Assembly: GCA_947460345.1 (NCBI GenBank)
Contig: CANHGM010000014.1
Span: forward strand, 1-64,000
Direction: 5' to 3'
From: Bacteroidota bacterium
Lineage (GTDB): Bacteria; Bacteroidota; Bacteroidia; UKL13-3
Length of the DNA: 64,000 bases
Below the pieces are notes generated by a model. That model was not told the DNA's origin, ran no database searches, and saw nothing but the letters and a program-made list of their open reading frames with translations. Positions 49,101 through 58,806 of the stretch are shown one piece after another (position 1 is the stretch's first letter; every line of letters begins with the position of its first letter). Both the position numbers and the translations under genes were made by a program.

Positions 49101-49468
49101 ATATAAAAGCAGGCATGCTCATGGTGAATAATTTAGACAAACGTATATATGATGAGGTTAAAGATATTGAGACAAAACTAAGTGAAATTGATATATTGAT
49201 GTATGGTGACAGAAGCATTGCTAGAAGAGAGTTTGAAACATTGCCTGGTATTGTAAGTGCTATTGAAGGCATAGTTGGTAATTTATGGGCAACTTCTGCC
49301 CAACAAACCTCTACTTACGAAGAAAAATTAAAACAAATTGAAAATAATTTTTCTAAAGTATATATGAAAGTTGTTGATTTGAAATCAAAACTTGAGTCAG
49401 TAGAAATGAGCTTAGAAAAAGTGAAAGCACCTTATACACCAGGAAGATTCCCTGTTTGGAAGAAATAA
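46190..49468 (+). CDS. secreted VPS10/sortilin-like BNR-repeat beta-propeller protein
   Basis: repeated IYKSEDGGKTWKNMG / IYKSVDGGVTWKR / YKSIDKGKTWSNIG Asp-box repeats. Confidence 0.9.
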   Translation: MKKIFTLLFSVISIYSQAQKPVAKLEEKKDPLHNKETYSSLKFRSLGPAVTSGRVIDIAVNPNNKSQWYIAAAAGGVWKTDNAGTSFKPIFDGQGSYSIGCVTIDPNNENTIWVGTGENNNQRAVGYGDGIYKSEDGGKTWKNMGLKTSEHIGKISIDPNNSNIVYVAAYGPLWNAGGERGIYKSVDGGVTWKRTLFISENTGCNEVHIDLKHSNILYAAAHQRRRHEWTYISGGPESAIYKSVDFGETWVKLTNGLPKEDMGRVGLATSPINSDYIYAIIEGNEEEKGFYRSTDRGASWEKRSAHSTAGNYYTEIIADPLVLDKVYSMDTWAVYTSDGGKTFSKVGEKNKHVDNHAIWIDKENPKHMLMGCDGGLYETFDLAKTWDYKNNLSITQFYRVSVDNALPFYNVYGGTQDNNTLGGPSRTISATGITNADWFVTVGGDGFESVVDTKDPNIIYSQWQYGGLVRFDKKTGEAIDIKPQEKEGEPAYKFNWDAPLLMSNHSNTRLYFAAQKVFRSDDRGNTWQVISDDLTRKIDRNQLPVMNKVWGMDAVAKNQSTSIYGNITALSESPINENLLYAGTDDGLFNMSNDGGKTWNKTETFPDIQGNVLITNIYASQHSENIVFAVYNNHRSGDFKPYIYKSIDKGKTWSNIGKGLPERGSVYCMAEDHMNANLLFAGTEFGLFFTVDAGNHWVKLSGGLPMTCIKDIAIQKRENDLLVATFGRGFYVLDNYSVLQHISSSILNDTAYIFPIKNGLVFIPSTPYGHKGKSFQGESFFTVDNPPIGTVIDLYIKDEYKTIKEKRKDAEALKIKAGQPMFYPSADSIRLEDLEEAPYMVAYILDVSGNIIKKIKSSPKKGLNKILWNGRMELTSPVTFYKPDPDNPYESEEVGPLALPGKYQVYIEIYQNKELKYRSSTASFQMNTLNQATLTVDKEKLALFNNNLSETRRVIIGTSEYIDDMKNRLKYIKAGMLMVNNLDKRIYDEVKDIETKLSEIDILMYGDRSIARREFETLPGIVSAIEGIVGNLWATSAQQTSTYEEKLKQIENNFSKVYMKVVDLKSKLESVEMSLEKVKAPYTPGRFPVWKK

Positions 49469-49471
49469 AAA

Positions 49472-49549
49472 AAAAGTATATATCTAACTATATTTTTAAA
49501 ACAAATTGAGTTGTCAAAACTATATTTTTCTAATTAGATATATACTTTT
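49472..49549. terminator. long bidirectional terminator/inverted repeat between convergent genes
   Basis: perfect 16-nt arms AAAAGTATATATCTAA / TTAGATATATACTTTT. Confidence 0.65.
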
Positions 49550-49570
49550 ATTTTTCTATATTCTATTAAT

Positions 49571-50902
49571 TTAAATGGCTATTTGATATTGCAAAACAAC
49601 TAATCCTTTTCTAGTAGTTTCTTTTAATTCTGAAGAACTAAAAATGGGTCTGTTTTGGTAGTTTAGGCTAATTTTACTTTTCGTGCCATCTATGTACCAG
49701 TTGATTCCAGCATCTATTAAATTCATTCCTTGGTTTAACTTTTGAAAATTACCATGTGTATACATTACATAAGGTTGCAATTGCCCATTTTTCTCGCCAA
49801 GTATATTTTTAGGTAATAAATAGCCTGCTTGTATATATGCAATATTTCCTGTACCAATTGCTGGGAATCCATTGCCTGAACCATTTATAGAGTTGGTGCC
49901 AGATGCAACTCCATCTGCTGGGTTCATCACTGATAAATTTCTCAGATAATTTTTGCCAAAACCTAAGTGCATATATGTTGCATATACAGATATAGCCGAA
50001 CCCTTTTTGCCAATAGGATAATCATAAAATAAATCAACAGCATAATGAAGCATATCTTCATGTATAATTTGTTTATTAGTTGTATCATCATAATGCCACA
50101 TAGCATGATGTTGATATTGAATGCCTGCTCCTATATTAAATATTTTCTTTTTACCTAAATATCCTCCTGTCATATAAGGTGTTAAGTTGCTTTCTTGATC
50201 TAAGAACTGGTACATCACATATCCACCTGATTGGAGCTTTGTAGGCATAAACGAAAAATCAGAGGTAGTTGAAATAGGTTTTACTATAGTACTATTTTGA
50301 ACTGCAAATGGATCTGATAAGATTATTCTATAGTCTAGTTTGCCTATTTTTCCTTTTGCATATATACTTAGTTTTCTCAAAAATTGATCGTTAGCATCAT
50401 TAGTAGATTGAGCAAACAATGGAGCATCATATCCCATAATACCTGAAACAGATGGTGAAGAGAATCTAGAAAAACCAGTCCATGCAGTTAGTCCCATTCC
50501 AATTTGCAAAAATTTTGGCGTTACATAATATTCCGTTACCACATCATGAAAAAATATAGGTGATTTACGAGCAGATATACTATTGAAATTATTTATCCCA
50601 AACTGCGTATATAAAAATACTTTATCACTAATTTTTCCATATAGTTGTGTTCTTACTCTTCTTAAACCAATATCATAGGTTTCTTTTTTTGAATAGCCAT
50701 AAATAGTAGTTCCGGGATTGCTTTGGTTGTATCTTGCCCATACTTGAGCTGTAAAATTCATTTTTAAATAATGAGAACCGTCGTCATTTAAATTTAACTT
50801 TAGTTCTTTATCAGGTTTTACTATAGCTTGTGCATATATGTTTTTTATAAAAAAAGAACATAGCGAAACCAATATATATAAATAATATTTGTTGTATTTC
50901 AT
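49571..50902 (-). CDS. outer-membrane porin-like beta-barrel protein
   Basis: signal peptide; alternating aromatic strands; YVTPKFLQIGMGLTAWTGFSR; C-term KGLVVLQYQIAI. Confidence 0.75.
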   Translation of the reverse strand: MKYNKYYLYILVSLCSFFIKNIYAQAIVKPDKELKLNLNDDGSHYLKMNFTAQVWARYNQSNPGTTIYGYSKKETYDIGLRRVRTQLYGKISDKVFLYTQFGINNFNSISARKSPIFFHDVVTEYYVTPKFLQIGMGLTAWTGFSRFSSPSVSGIMGYDAPLFAQSTNDANDQFLRKLSIYAKGKIGKLDYRIILSDPFAVQNSTIVKPISTTSDFSFMPTKLQSGGYVMYQFLDQESNLTPYMTGGYLGKKKIFNIGAGIQYQHHAMWHYDDTTNKQIIHEDMLHYAVDLFYDYPIGKKGSAISVYATYMHLGFGKNYLRNLSVMNPADGVASGTNSINGSGNGFPAIGTGNIAYIQAGYLLPKNILGEKNGQLQPYVMYTHGNFQKLNQGMNLIDAGINWYIDGTKSKISLNYQNRPIFSSSELKETTRKGLVVLQYQIAI

Positions 50903-50922
50903 TGTAGTGTTTTTTAATAAAA

Positions 50923-52539
50923 TTAGTCTAATATTTTTTCAACGCCTTTAGTTCCCATACGAGCACTCATTGGATGGTTACTTAAATTTGAAAGCTTATC
51001 CATTCCTAAAAATACAAACTTGCCTCCATCGTTTTCGTAATCATGAGCAAAATGGGTGAGTTTTTCCAGAAAAGTATGGTCCAGTAATCTAACCCTTTGC
51101 ACATCAAATTCTATTGTTTCACCTTTATTTATTTTGACTAGCTTTTTATGTACTTTTAAGTAATTGCTAAACAGTCCTGAGCCATAAAGTATAAACAAAG
51201 TTTTATGGTCTTCGGTTTTCTTTACTTCTAAATCTGGCTTGAAATAGTCTTTGATTGGAACTCCCCAAATAAAATGTATAAGCCATTCTATTACAATTCC
51301 TGAAAATATACCTATAAGCAAGTCTGTTGTAATGGTTACAATTACAGTTCCTATAAACACAATTAATTGTTCAGGTCCAATTTTATAAGTTTTGATAAAC
51401 TCTTTGGGTGCTGCTAGTCTAAAGCCTACAAATATGAGCATCGCAGCTAATGAAGCCACAGGAACCATTTTAATAATAGGTACTAATAGTACCACAAATA
51501 TTAATAAAAATACTCCATGGAAAAAATTGGCCCAACGAGTCTGACCTCCATTATTTATATTGGCTGATGAACGTGCTATTTCTGAAATCATAGGCAACCC
51601 TCCAAGCAACCCACTGATAATATTCCCGATTCCAACTGCGGTTAAGTCTTTATTTAAATTTGATTTTCTGTGCTTTGGGTCTAATAAATCAATAGCTTTT
51701 CCACTTAATAAACTTTCTAAACTTCCTATGAGCACAAATAAAATTAGATTTTTTATAAATATGGTTAAGTTGGGCCCGCTTAGACCAGCAAAACTGGCAT
51801 TGAAATCAAATTTTAAATCTCCAACGTTAACAAGAGGTTTCAAGTTAGCAAATTCTCTTCCTCCTATATTTTCAATCAAACCTAAAACGACACCTACTAT
51901 TAACACTACCAAAGCTGGTGGAATTTGTTTGATAATTTTGTTTTTTATTAATGGCATCCCAAATAATATAACCAAACTCACACCGCCAATTAAGGCTATC
52001 TGCCAAGTTAGATGAGTTAAACTCTCTGGAATCATCTCTAATAGTTGCAAAGGATTTTTTCCTTTAATTAAAGATGGGTCAAACCCGTCAGCCAAATGTA
52101 TTTGTTTAGAAATAATAATAATACCTATTGCTGCAAGCATGCCATGCACAGCACTTAAAGGAAAAAATTCTACTACAGATGCTACTTTTAAAACACCTAA
52201 AATTACTTGAATAATACCTGCAACAACCACTACTCCAAGTGCTAATTTCCAACCTAATACAGTGTTACCGCCATTGGCATTGGCAAACTCTTCTACTGCC
52301 TCAAATACAATGACTATAAGGCCCGCAGCTGGCCCTTTAATGGTAAGTTCAGATCCTGCAAAAAACGAAACAATCATACCGCCTACTATAGCGGTCATAA
52401 CACCCATTATTGGTGGGAAGCCACTTGCTCCAGCTATTCCCAAACACAAGGGTAATGCAATTAATGAAACTAAGAAACCTGACAATAAATCTTTTTGCCA
52501 AGATTCTTGAAGTGTTTTAAATATATTTTTATTTCTCAT
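50923..52539 (-). CDS. SulP-family inorganic anion transporter
   Basis: SGFLVSLIALPLCLGIAGASGFPPIMGVMTAIVGG; GNIISGLLGGLPMISEIARSSANINNGG; STAS-like C-terminus. Confidence 0.93.
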   Translation of the reverse strand: MRNKNIFKTLQESWQKDLLSGFLVSLIALPLCLGIAGASGFPPIMGVMTAIVGGMIVSFFAGSELTIKGPAAGLIVIVFEAVEEFANANGGNTVLGWKLALGVVVVAGIIQVILGVLKVASVVEFFPLSAVHGMLAAIGIIIISKQIHLADGFDPSLIKGKNPLQLLEMIPESLTHLTWQIALIGGVSLVILFGMPLIKNKIIKQIPPALVVLIVGVVLGLIENIGGREFANLKPLVNVGDLKFDFNASFAGLSGPNLTIFIKNLILFVLIGSLESLLSGKAIDLLDPKHRKSNLNKDLTAVGIGNIISGLLGGLPMISEIARSSANINNGGQTRWANFFHGVFLLIFVVLLVPIIKMVPVASLAAMLIFVGFRLAAPKEFIKTYKIGPEQLIVFIGTVIVTITTDLLIGIFSGIVIEWLIHFIWGVPIKDYFKPDLEVKKTEDHKTLFILYGSGLFSNYLKVHKKLVKINKGETIEFDVQRVRLLDHTFLEKLTHFAHDYENDGGKFVFLGMDKLSNLSNHPMSARMGTKGVEKILD

Positions 52540-52636
52540 ATGGAATTTATTTTTTTAATGGAATGAAATTGAAAAATGACCAATTAAGAAATGGTCTTAA
52601 AAAATAAAAAATGGCTCAACAATTAGAGCCTCTGAG

Positions 52637-53038
52637 TTATAACCTAAAAATACTATTTAAAATAAATAATGGCTTATATATAATCTTAAGTGAAGATTTA
52701 GTACATATATATGTTTTTGCTAATAAAAATAAATCAAAGTTTAAATAACTTTGATCAAAAATATAAAAAGTTGAAGTGAATTCGTGTGTGTCTTCTAAAC
52801 CATCTTCTTCTGTCTCTTCTGCCTGAAAAATATTTTGAAAATTGGCTCTTAAGTCGTCACGGTTGTTTTTATGAAAACCATTTGCTTGCTTATAATAATT
52901 TGTTTCAGCAAAGCTATTGAAAGCTATGAATTGAAAGCAAAAAACTAAAAGAAGATAAATGATTCTGTTTTTAAACATATAATTATAATCTCGCAAAGCT
53001 ATCAAAAATGTATCCATAATGATACTTGTTTTCTTCAA
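52637..53038 (-). CDS. small hypothetical protein, possibly secreted
   Basis: 133 aa ORF with hydrophobic segment IIYLLLVFCFQFIAFNSFAE; no recognised family. Confidence 0.4.
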   Translation of the reverse strand: MKKTSIIMDTFLIALRDYNYMFKNRIIYLLLVFCFQFIAFNSFAETNYYKQANGFHKNNRDDLRANFQNIFQAEETEEDGLEDTHEFTSTFYIFDQSYLNFDLFLLAKTYICTKSSLKIIYKPLFILNSIFRL

Positions 53039-53124
53039 AAAAAATATTTGACGCTTTTTTTACATATATAAATTGCAAGCAAAATTATATTCAAAAATAT
53101 AAGAACTTTTTTTACAAATAAAAA

Positions 53125-53153
53125 AACCTGTCAATGTATACATCAACAGGGTT
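53125..53153 (-). terminator. terminator downstream of YceI-like gene
   Basis: AACCTGTcaATGTATACATcaACAGGGTT with T-run on minus strand; imperfect stem. Confidence 0.55.
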
Positions 53154-53174
53154 TAATGATTTTATAAATTAATA

Positions 53175-53819
53175 TTACTTCTTATCTGCAGTTAAGTTCA
53201 ATTCAAAATCGATATTGTCTTTAATGAATTTGTCTTTTAATTTTATTTTTTCAGCTGGTTGATAGGTTAATCCCCACTTACTACGGTCTATTGAGAACTT
53301 AGAAGCTGCTTTTAATTTGCCATTTTCAATGGTGTATTTTACTGGTATTTCGATATTGTTAGTTGAATCTTTAATATTTAAATTTCCAGAAACAATTGCA
53401 GAGTCAGCAGCGATTGTGTTTACTGATGTGATTGTGAATATTGCATTTTTATGCTTTTCTACATCAAAAAAATCAGGGCTCTTTAAATGGCCACTTAGTT
53501 TTTCATTATATTCTTTTTCGCTATCTTCAGCAGATAAAGTACTTAAGTCTATAGTAAATTCTCCTGACTCGATTTTACCTTCTTTAACCATCATATTTCC
53601 ACTTGCAATTCCTACATGTCCAAAATGTGTTGCACCAATTTTGTAAGCCGTCCATTTTAAGGAACTTTCTGTGTTGTTAACTGAAAATTTTTCAGCTGAA
53701 TTGCTATAAGTAGCAGCCACTTCTTTGGCTTCACTTGTGTTAGCTTCTTTTTCATTGTTGTTTTTGCACGCTGTTATCATGGTAGCAATTAATGCCATTG
53801 ATAAAATTACTTTTTTCAT
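53175..53819 (-). CDS. YceI family lipoprotein
   Basis: lipobox MITACKN; SSLKWTAYKIGATHFGHVGIASGNMMVKEGKIESGEFTIDLSTLSAED. Confidence 0.93.
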   Translation of the reverse strand: MKKVILSMALIATMITACKNNNEKEANTSEAKEVAATYSNSAEKFSVNNTESSLKWTAYKIGATHFGHVGIASGNMMVKEGKIESGEFTIDLSTLSAEDSEKEYNEKLSGHLKSPDFFDVEKHKNAIFTITSVNTIAADSAIVSGNLNIKDSTNNIEIPVKYTIENGKLKAASKFSIDRSKWGLTYQPAEKIKLKDKFIKDNIDFELNLTADKK

Positions 53820-53939
53820 TGAATTTAATTTATTGTTTGTTATTTGTTTTTTTTAATAAGTATTCCGTATTCAAAACATATATGTTTTAAAAATGTATTG
53901 AAAATTTGAAAATTCTAGTATAACCCTTGTTGGTTATTT

Positions 53940-55586
53940 TTAGCTCATATATCTATTGCCTACCCACACAAACCTTTTGTTTATATATTCTGCATTGGTA
54001 AAACTGGCATTACCAGAAGCGTTTCCGCCTGTAACATGAAAGTCAGAGAATGCAGCATGTGAGTTTACAAAAGCAGCCCCTTGAAAATTGAATGAAACAG
54101 GTGTAAATACAGCATTCATTCTATTCTCAATTGTTTGCATGGTTGCTTCGCTGGTACAATAGGCCAAACAAGTAATAGCTCCTTTTTGTCTACTTAAATC
54201 TTCTGTTATTTTTATTGAATCTTCAGTAGATTTAGTTTTGATAATATATATTATAGGCCCAAAACATTCTTTTTGATAAATTTCATGATCTGCTGAAGTA
54301 AGCTCTATAACAGCAGGTGAAAAGCATCTAGCGTTTTCGAACTCATCATTTTTTATTGGTTGCGAAGCTAATAATAATTTTCCACCCCACGATGGTGCTT
54401 CTTTAAGTCTGTTTAATGTTACATCGCTTTGTATAGCTCCTAAAATATGTGAACCCATTTTAGGATTATTAACTAAATCATTTATAGCTTGTGCTATTTG
54501 TTGTGCAGCTTCATCAAAACTAATTTTACCTGTAGCTGTTTCTATGCCTGTTTCAGGAATATATATGTTTTGAGGTGCAGTACACATCTGACCTGAATAT
54601 AAACATGCAGAAAAAGCTAAGTTACCAGCCACAGTTTTAAAATCTACTGCAGAATCAACAATGGCACAATTCACACCTGCTTTTTCAGTAAAAGTTACTT
54701 TATGAGCTATCCCTTCTATATAATCTCCAAAAGCATTCCCGCCTGTAAAGTCAATTAGTTTTACTTCATCATGTTCAGCTAATTGTTTTGTAATAGGACT
54801 TTCAGTAGTATCTACAGCAAGTTGCACAATATTTTTATCATAACCTGCAGCAGCTAAGGCATTCCTTATTTCAGCTACAACAATAGCAATTGGTAATACT
54901 GCTTTTGGATGTGGTTTTACAATAGTTACGTTGCCTGTGATTAAATCTGCAAATAATCCTGGAACGGTATTCCAAATAGGAAATGTTGAACATCCTATTA
55001 CCAAACCAATTCCTTTGGGTATTCCTTTGAATGATTTAGTTAAAGTTAAATCAAATTTACCCATTGGTTTTACCCAACTGGCTTTGGCGGGTATAGAAGA
55101 CAATGCTTCATATCCCATAGCTATTACCTCTAATGCTCTGTCTGAAGCATGTGGGCCACTGGCTTGAAAACTCATCATATATGCTTGGCCAGTACTATGC
55201 ATGGTTGCATAGGCAATATCAAAAAAACGAAGTTTAATTCTTTCTAAAGAATCAATTAAAATTTGTGCTCTAGTTTCAATATCTGAAGTTGCCCAATTTG
55301 TTTGAGCATTTTTTGATTGGCTGATAAGGGTGTCTATAGATAATTTAGGATATCTAATGCCCGTTCCAATTTGTAAAAATGGAGATACTTCTTCACCTAT
55401 CCATTCATTGCTGTCTACACCAAGTTCTGTAAAGTTGTTGTTAAGCATTTTAGCAAAAGCTTCTTTGCCTTTAGGGTCTGCTTCTTCACCATATACTTTA
55501 GGGAATTCAGGATATGCAGCCCAATAACCACGGGTGTGATTGGCTTCAATGGCTTTGTTTAATAGTTCTTTGTACGAAGTATTCAT
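53940..55586 (-). CDS. paaN: aldehyde dehydrogenase family, PaaN-like
   Basis: RGYWAAYPEFPKVYGEEADPKGKEAF; IVKPHPKAVLPIAIV; LIDFTGGNAFGDYIE; LYSGQMCTAPQNIYIP. Confidence 0.87.
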   Translation of the reverse strand: MNTSYKELLNKAIEANHTRGYWAAYPEFPKVYGEEADPKGKEAFAKMLNNNFTELGVDSNEWIGEEVSPFLQIGTGIRYPKLSIDTLISQSKNAQTNWATSDIETRAQILIDSLERIKLRFFDIAYATMHSTGQAYMMSFQASGPHASDRALEVIAMGYEALSSIPAKASWVKPMGKFDLTLTKSFKGIPKGIGLVIGCSTFPIWNTVPGLFADLITGNVTIVKPHPKAVLPIAIVVAEIRNALAAAGYDKNIVQLAVDTTESPITKQLAEHDEVKLIDFTGGNAFGDYIEGIAHKVTFTEKAGVNCAIVDSAVDFKTVAGNLAFSACLYSGQMCTAPQNIYIPETGIETATGKISFDEAAQQIAQAINDLVNNPKMGSHILGAIQSDVTLNRLKEAPSWGGKLLLASQPIKNDEFENARCFSPAVIELTSADHEIYQKECFGPIIYIIKTKSTEDSIKITEDLSRQKGAITCLAYCTSEATMQTIENRMNAVFTPVSFNFQGAAFVNSHAAFSDFHVTGGNASGNASFTNAEYINKRFVWVGNRYMS

Positions 55587-55678
55587 ATGTTCAGATTGAG
55601 TTGCAAAAGTAAAGTTAAAGCTCCCAAAAAATCTTAAACTTGTTTAATAAATTCTGATTTTTTGTTTTTTTAGGACAC

Positions 55679-55704
55679 AGATGCTGAAACTAGTTCAGCA
55701 TGAC
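55679..55704. repeat. copy of dispersed palindromic repeat
   Basis: agatgctgaaactagttcagcatgac; degenerate second copy at ~55756-55780. Confidence 0.7.
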
Positions 55705-55805
55705 TCTTTCAAAGGAGTGTATAAGTTCCGATCATTAGTCACCCTCTACCGATGCTGTCATATGAATTTATTTCAGGGTCTATATAAAACCATTATTTAA
55801 TATCT

Positions 55806-56627
55806 CTACTCCAACATCTTTCCCATTTTTTTCTGAGAATTTTCTAGAACTTTATCTACTATTTTAGGTGCAATCTTTACCAAAATGCTCATCACTTTTC
55901 CCATGGTAGATAGCACAGTTTTATGTTTGCGTTTTATAATTAAGTTAGCTATGTTTTCAGCCACTTGCTCTTGTGTTTGTTGCATGCCCGCCGGTCGGTG
56001 TGCCACTGGAACAGATTCACCTTTGGCATTCAATACCCGTTTGGTATCATCGTTTTGTGTAAAGCCAACATACACAATTCCTAAATGAATAGGTTTGTGT
56101 CTGAGCTCAGCTCGCAAACTTTGAATAAAAGCAGTTAATGCCATCTTGCCTGCTGAATATGCCGATGCAGATGGAAGCCCATATAAACCTGCAAGTGATG
56201 AAATAAATACAATGCTTCCTTTGTTCTCTAATATATATGACAAAGCAGCTTTGGTTGGATAAACAGTTCCATATATATTGGCATCTAAAACTGATTTGAA
56301 ATGTTGTGAATCCATGCTCTCAAAAGTTGCACGCATAGATATTCCAGCATTGGTAATCAATATATCTAATTGGTTATATTGTTTTAAAGTTTCTTGTATC
56401 AACTTTTCTGAACCCTCAATGGTATCTATAGCTGCACAACAATAATTTGCATCTATATTCATTGATTTAAGTTCTTGAAGCGTTGCTTTTAGCTTGTCTT
56501 CGTTTCTGCCATTGAGCATTATTTTAGCTCCTTTTTTACCAAGATATATTGCGGTGGCTTTGCCAATGCCACTTCCACTTCCTGTAATGATTGTTACTTT
56601 ATTTTTTAGTTCCATAAGTTTTATCAA
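55806..56627 (-). CDS. short-chain dehydrogenase/reductase
   Basis: TIITGSGSGIGKATAIYLGKKGAKIMLNGRNE; SIVFISSLAGLYGLPSASAYSAGKMAL; start probably 56615. Confidence 0.92.
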   Translation of the reverse strand: MIKLMELKNKVTIITGSGSGIGKATAIYLGKKGAKIMLNGRNEDKLKATLQELKSMNIDANYCCAAIDTIEGSEKLIQETLKQYNQLDILITNAGISMRATFESMDSQHFKSVLDANIYGTVYPTKAALSYILENKGSIVFISSLAGLYGLPSASAYSAGKMALTAFIQSLRAELRHKPIHLGIVYVGFTQNDDTKRVLNAKGESVPVAHRPAGMQQTQEQVAENIANLIIKRKHKTVLSTMGKVMSILVKIAPKIVDKVLENSQKKMGKMLE

Positions 56628-57609
56628 TATGAAAAGATTCTAACCAATTAAAAGCCTCAGGTATAACACTTTTAATGGGTGTTAACGGTAAATTCAATTC
56701 TCTAACAGCTTTTGCTGATGAGTAATAATGTTCATCGCAAGAGATGCGTGCCATTGGATAGCTTACTGTTGCTACTTTGCCTGTAAGTTTGTAAATCCAA
56801 TCACTTATTATGCCATAAGCTAATGTAATGGGTGTCGGAAAAAAAATCTTTGGCGGTTTTGCCCCAATGCATTCAGCTATTAAACTAAATGCTTCTTTAT
56901 AATTTAAGTTTTCGTTTCCTAGAATATAACTTTCGCCAACAGTGCCCATAGTGAGGCCGTTGACTGCAGCAGTAGCCACATCCTTCACATATATATAGTT
57001 TCTGCCTCCTTTGGTGTATCCTGGAACTGATTCATTATATATTGCCAAAATCATTGCTCCTGAACTTGGCTTTGTGTCATATGGTCCTATCATAAAAGTT
57101 GGATGAACAGTAATGGCTTTTAACCCTTTTTCTTTTACCGCATTTTTAACTAATATATATGCTTCGTATTTACTATCCATATAGTCTGTTTGGTATGTAT
57201 ATCCAGTATAGGCATTGGTTTCAACACCGGGATTGGTTTTGCTACCCGGACTAAAACTATTGGCTGTTCCTACAAAAACCAGTTTCTCAATATTGTTCTC
57301 TAAAGCGGCATAAATGATGTTCTGAGTGCCATCTATGTTTACTTTGCGGATCATCTCGCCTCTAGCTGGGTTTATATTTGTATTGGCTGCAGCATGTATC
57401 ACCATTTGGCAACCTTTCATTAAATCTGTGATTTCAGCTTTGTCTAATATATTACCATAAACCAATTCTATCTCAGGCATTTCGCTAAAGGTGGTTGGTT
57501 GTTTACCTTTTTCAAATAAGGCCTTTACCATATAATTCTGTTTGACCAATTCTCGTGCAAGGTTATTGCCTAGTAGTCCATCTGCCCCAGTTAAAAAAAC
57601 TTTTTTCAA
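56599..57609 (-). CDS. NAD-dependent epimerase/dehydratase family protein
   Basis: KKVFLTGADGLLGNNLARELVKQNY; probable TTG start at 57609 (track extends to 57684). Confidence 0.88.
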   Translation of the reverse strand: MKKVFLTGADGLLGNNLARELVKQNYMVKALFEKGKQPTTFSEMPEIELVYGNILDKAEITDLMKGCQMVIHAAANTNINPARGEMIRKVNIDGTQNIIYAALENNIEKLVFVGTANSFSPGSKTNPGVETNAYTGYTYQTDYMDSKYEAYILVKNAVKEKGLKAITVHPTFMIGPYDTKPSSGAMILAIYNESVPGYTKGGRNYIYVKDVATAAVNGLTMGTVGESYILGNENLNYKEAFSLIAECIGAKPPKIFFPTPITLAYGIISDWIYKLTGKVATVSYPMARISCDEHYYSSAKAVRELNLPLTPIKSVIPEAFNWLESFHIDKTYGTKK

Positions 57610-57781
57610 TGTGTATTTTTTTGAATATTGACGGCAAAGATGGATATAATTTACTAAACATTTAATACTTAAATTATCATACAAACAAAAATGATTGTTC
57701 TTTTGATTGTAATTTATAAGTTTTGGGTCATATTTTGTTAATAAGAAAGTCTATCAATCAGCCTATTTTTGCATTTCAAAT

Positions 57782-58792
57782 ATGAAGAAATATATATTAA
57801 TTTTATTTACAGCTTTTCAAGCTTTTCCATCTTTCTCCCAAAAAACAATCACCATTGCTTTTTACAATGTCGAAAATCTCTTCGATACGATTAACAGTAA
57901 AAAAACAGATGATGAAGACTTCACACCTAAAGGTAAATTGAAATGGGATACTGAAAAATATTTTAATAAACTAGACCATATTTCAAAAGTAATAAAAGAA
58001 TTAGGTGGTATAGATGGTCCAGATGTTTTAGGTTTAAGTGAAATTGAGAATAAATCTGTATTAAAAGATTTAACCTCTATGCCCTTACTAAAGCCTTACA
58101 ATTATAATATAGTGCATTTTGAAAGCCCTGATGAAAGAGGGATAGATGTAGCTTTAATATATAAATCAAAATCTTTGAAATTAATTTCTTCAAAAGCTAT
58201 AAGAATTGATTTTCCTGATGATGCCAAAGATAGAACCAGAGATTTGTTGTTGGTTTCCATGAAAAAAGATAAAAAAGACACTATATATATTATTGTTAAT
58301 CATTTCCCTTCTAGATCAGGGGGCACTGAAGCTACTGAGCCCAAGCGTGTATTTGTGGCTAGTAAGTGTAGGACTATTCTAGACTCTATTTTAAGTATAA
58401 ACTATAAATCTAAAATCATTTTGATGGGGGATTTTAATGACGAACCTACAGATAAAAGCATCAAAGAAGGATTGAAATGTAAGTTTAATAAAAATGAAGT
58501 AAGTTGGAATGAATTATATAATCCTATGATGGATCTTAAAGCAAAAGGCGAGGGTACCATTATGTTTAAGAAAAAATTAGAACTGATAGACCAGTTCATG
58601 ATTAGCGAAGGATTGTTATCAGAGAATAGCAAAATTCATTATATACCCAATTCAGCAACTATATATAATCCAGAATATTTAAAAGAAACAGAAGAAGCTT
58701 TTAAAGGTTCTCCATTTAGAACCTTTGCAGGTAAGAAATATTTAAATGGATTTTCTGATCATTTTCCTATATATATGAAAATATCGTACTAA
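57782..58792 (+). CDS. secreted endonuclease/exonuclease/phosphatase family protein
   Basis: ITIAFYNVENLFDTINSKKTDDEDFTPKGKLKWDTEKY; LGLSEIEN; IILMGDFNDEPTD; FSDHFPIYMKI. Confidence 0.92.
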   Translation: MKKYILILFTAFQAFPSFSQKTITIAFYNVENLFDTINSKKTDDEDFTPKGKLKWDTEKYFNKLDHISKVIKELGGIDGPDVLGLSEIENKSVLKDLTSMPLLKPYNYNIVHFESPDERGIDVALIYKSKSLKLISSKAIRIDFPDDAKDRTRDLLLVSMKKDKKDTIYIIVNHFPSRSGGTEATEPKRVFVASKCRTILDSILSINYKSKIILMGDFNDEPTDKSIKEGLKCKFNKNEVSWNELYNPMMDLKAKGEGTIMFKKKLELIDQFMISEGLLSENSKIHYIPNSATIYNPEYLKETEEAFKGSPFRTFAGKKYLNGFSDHFPIYMKISY

Positions 58793-58806
58793 ATTTAGTT
58801 ATATAT

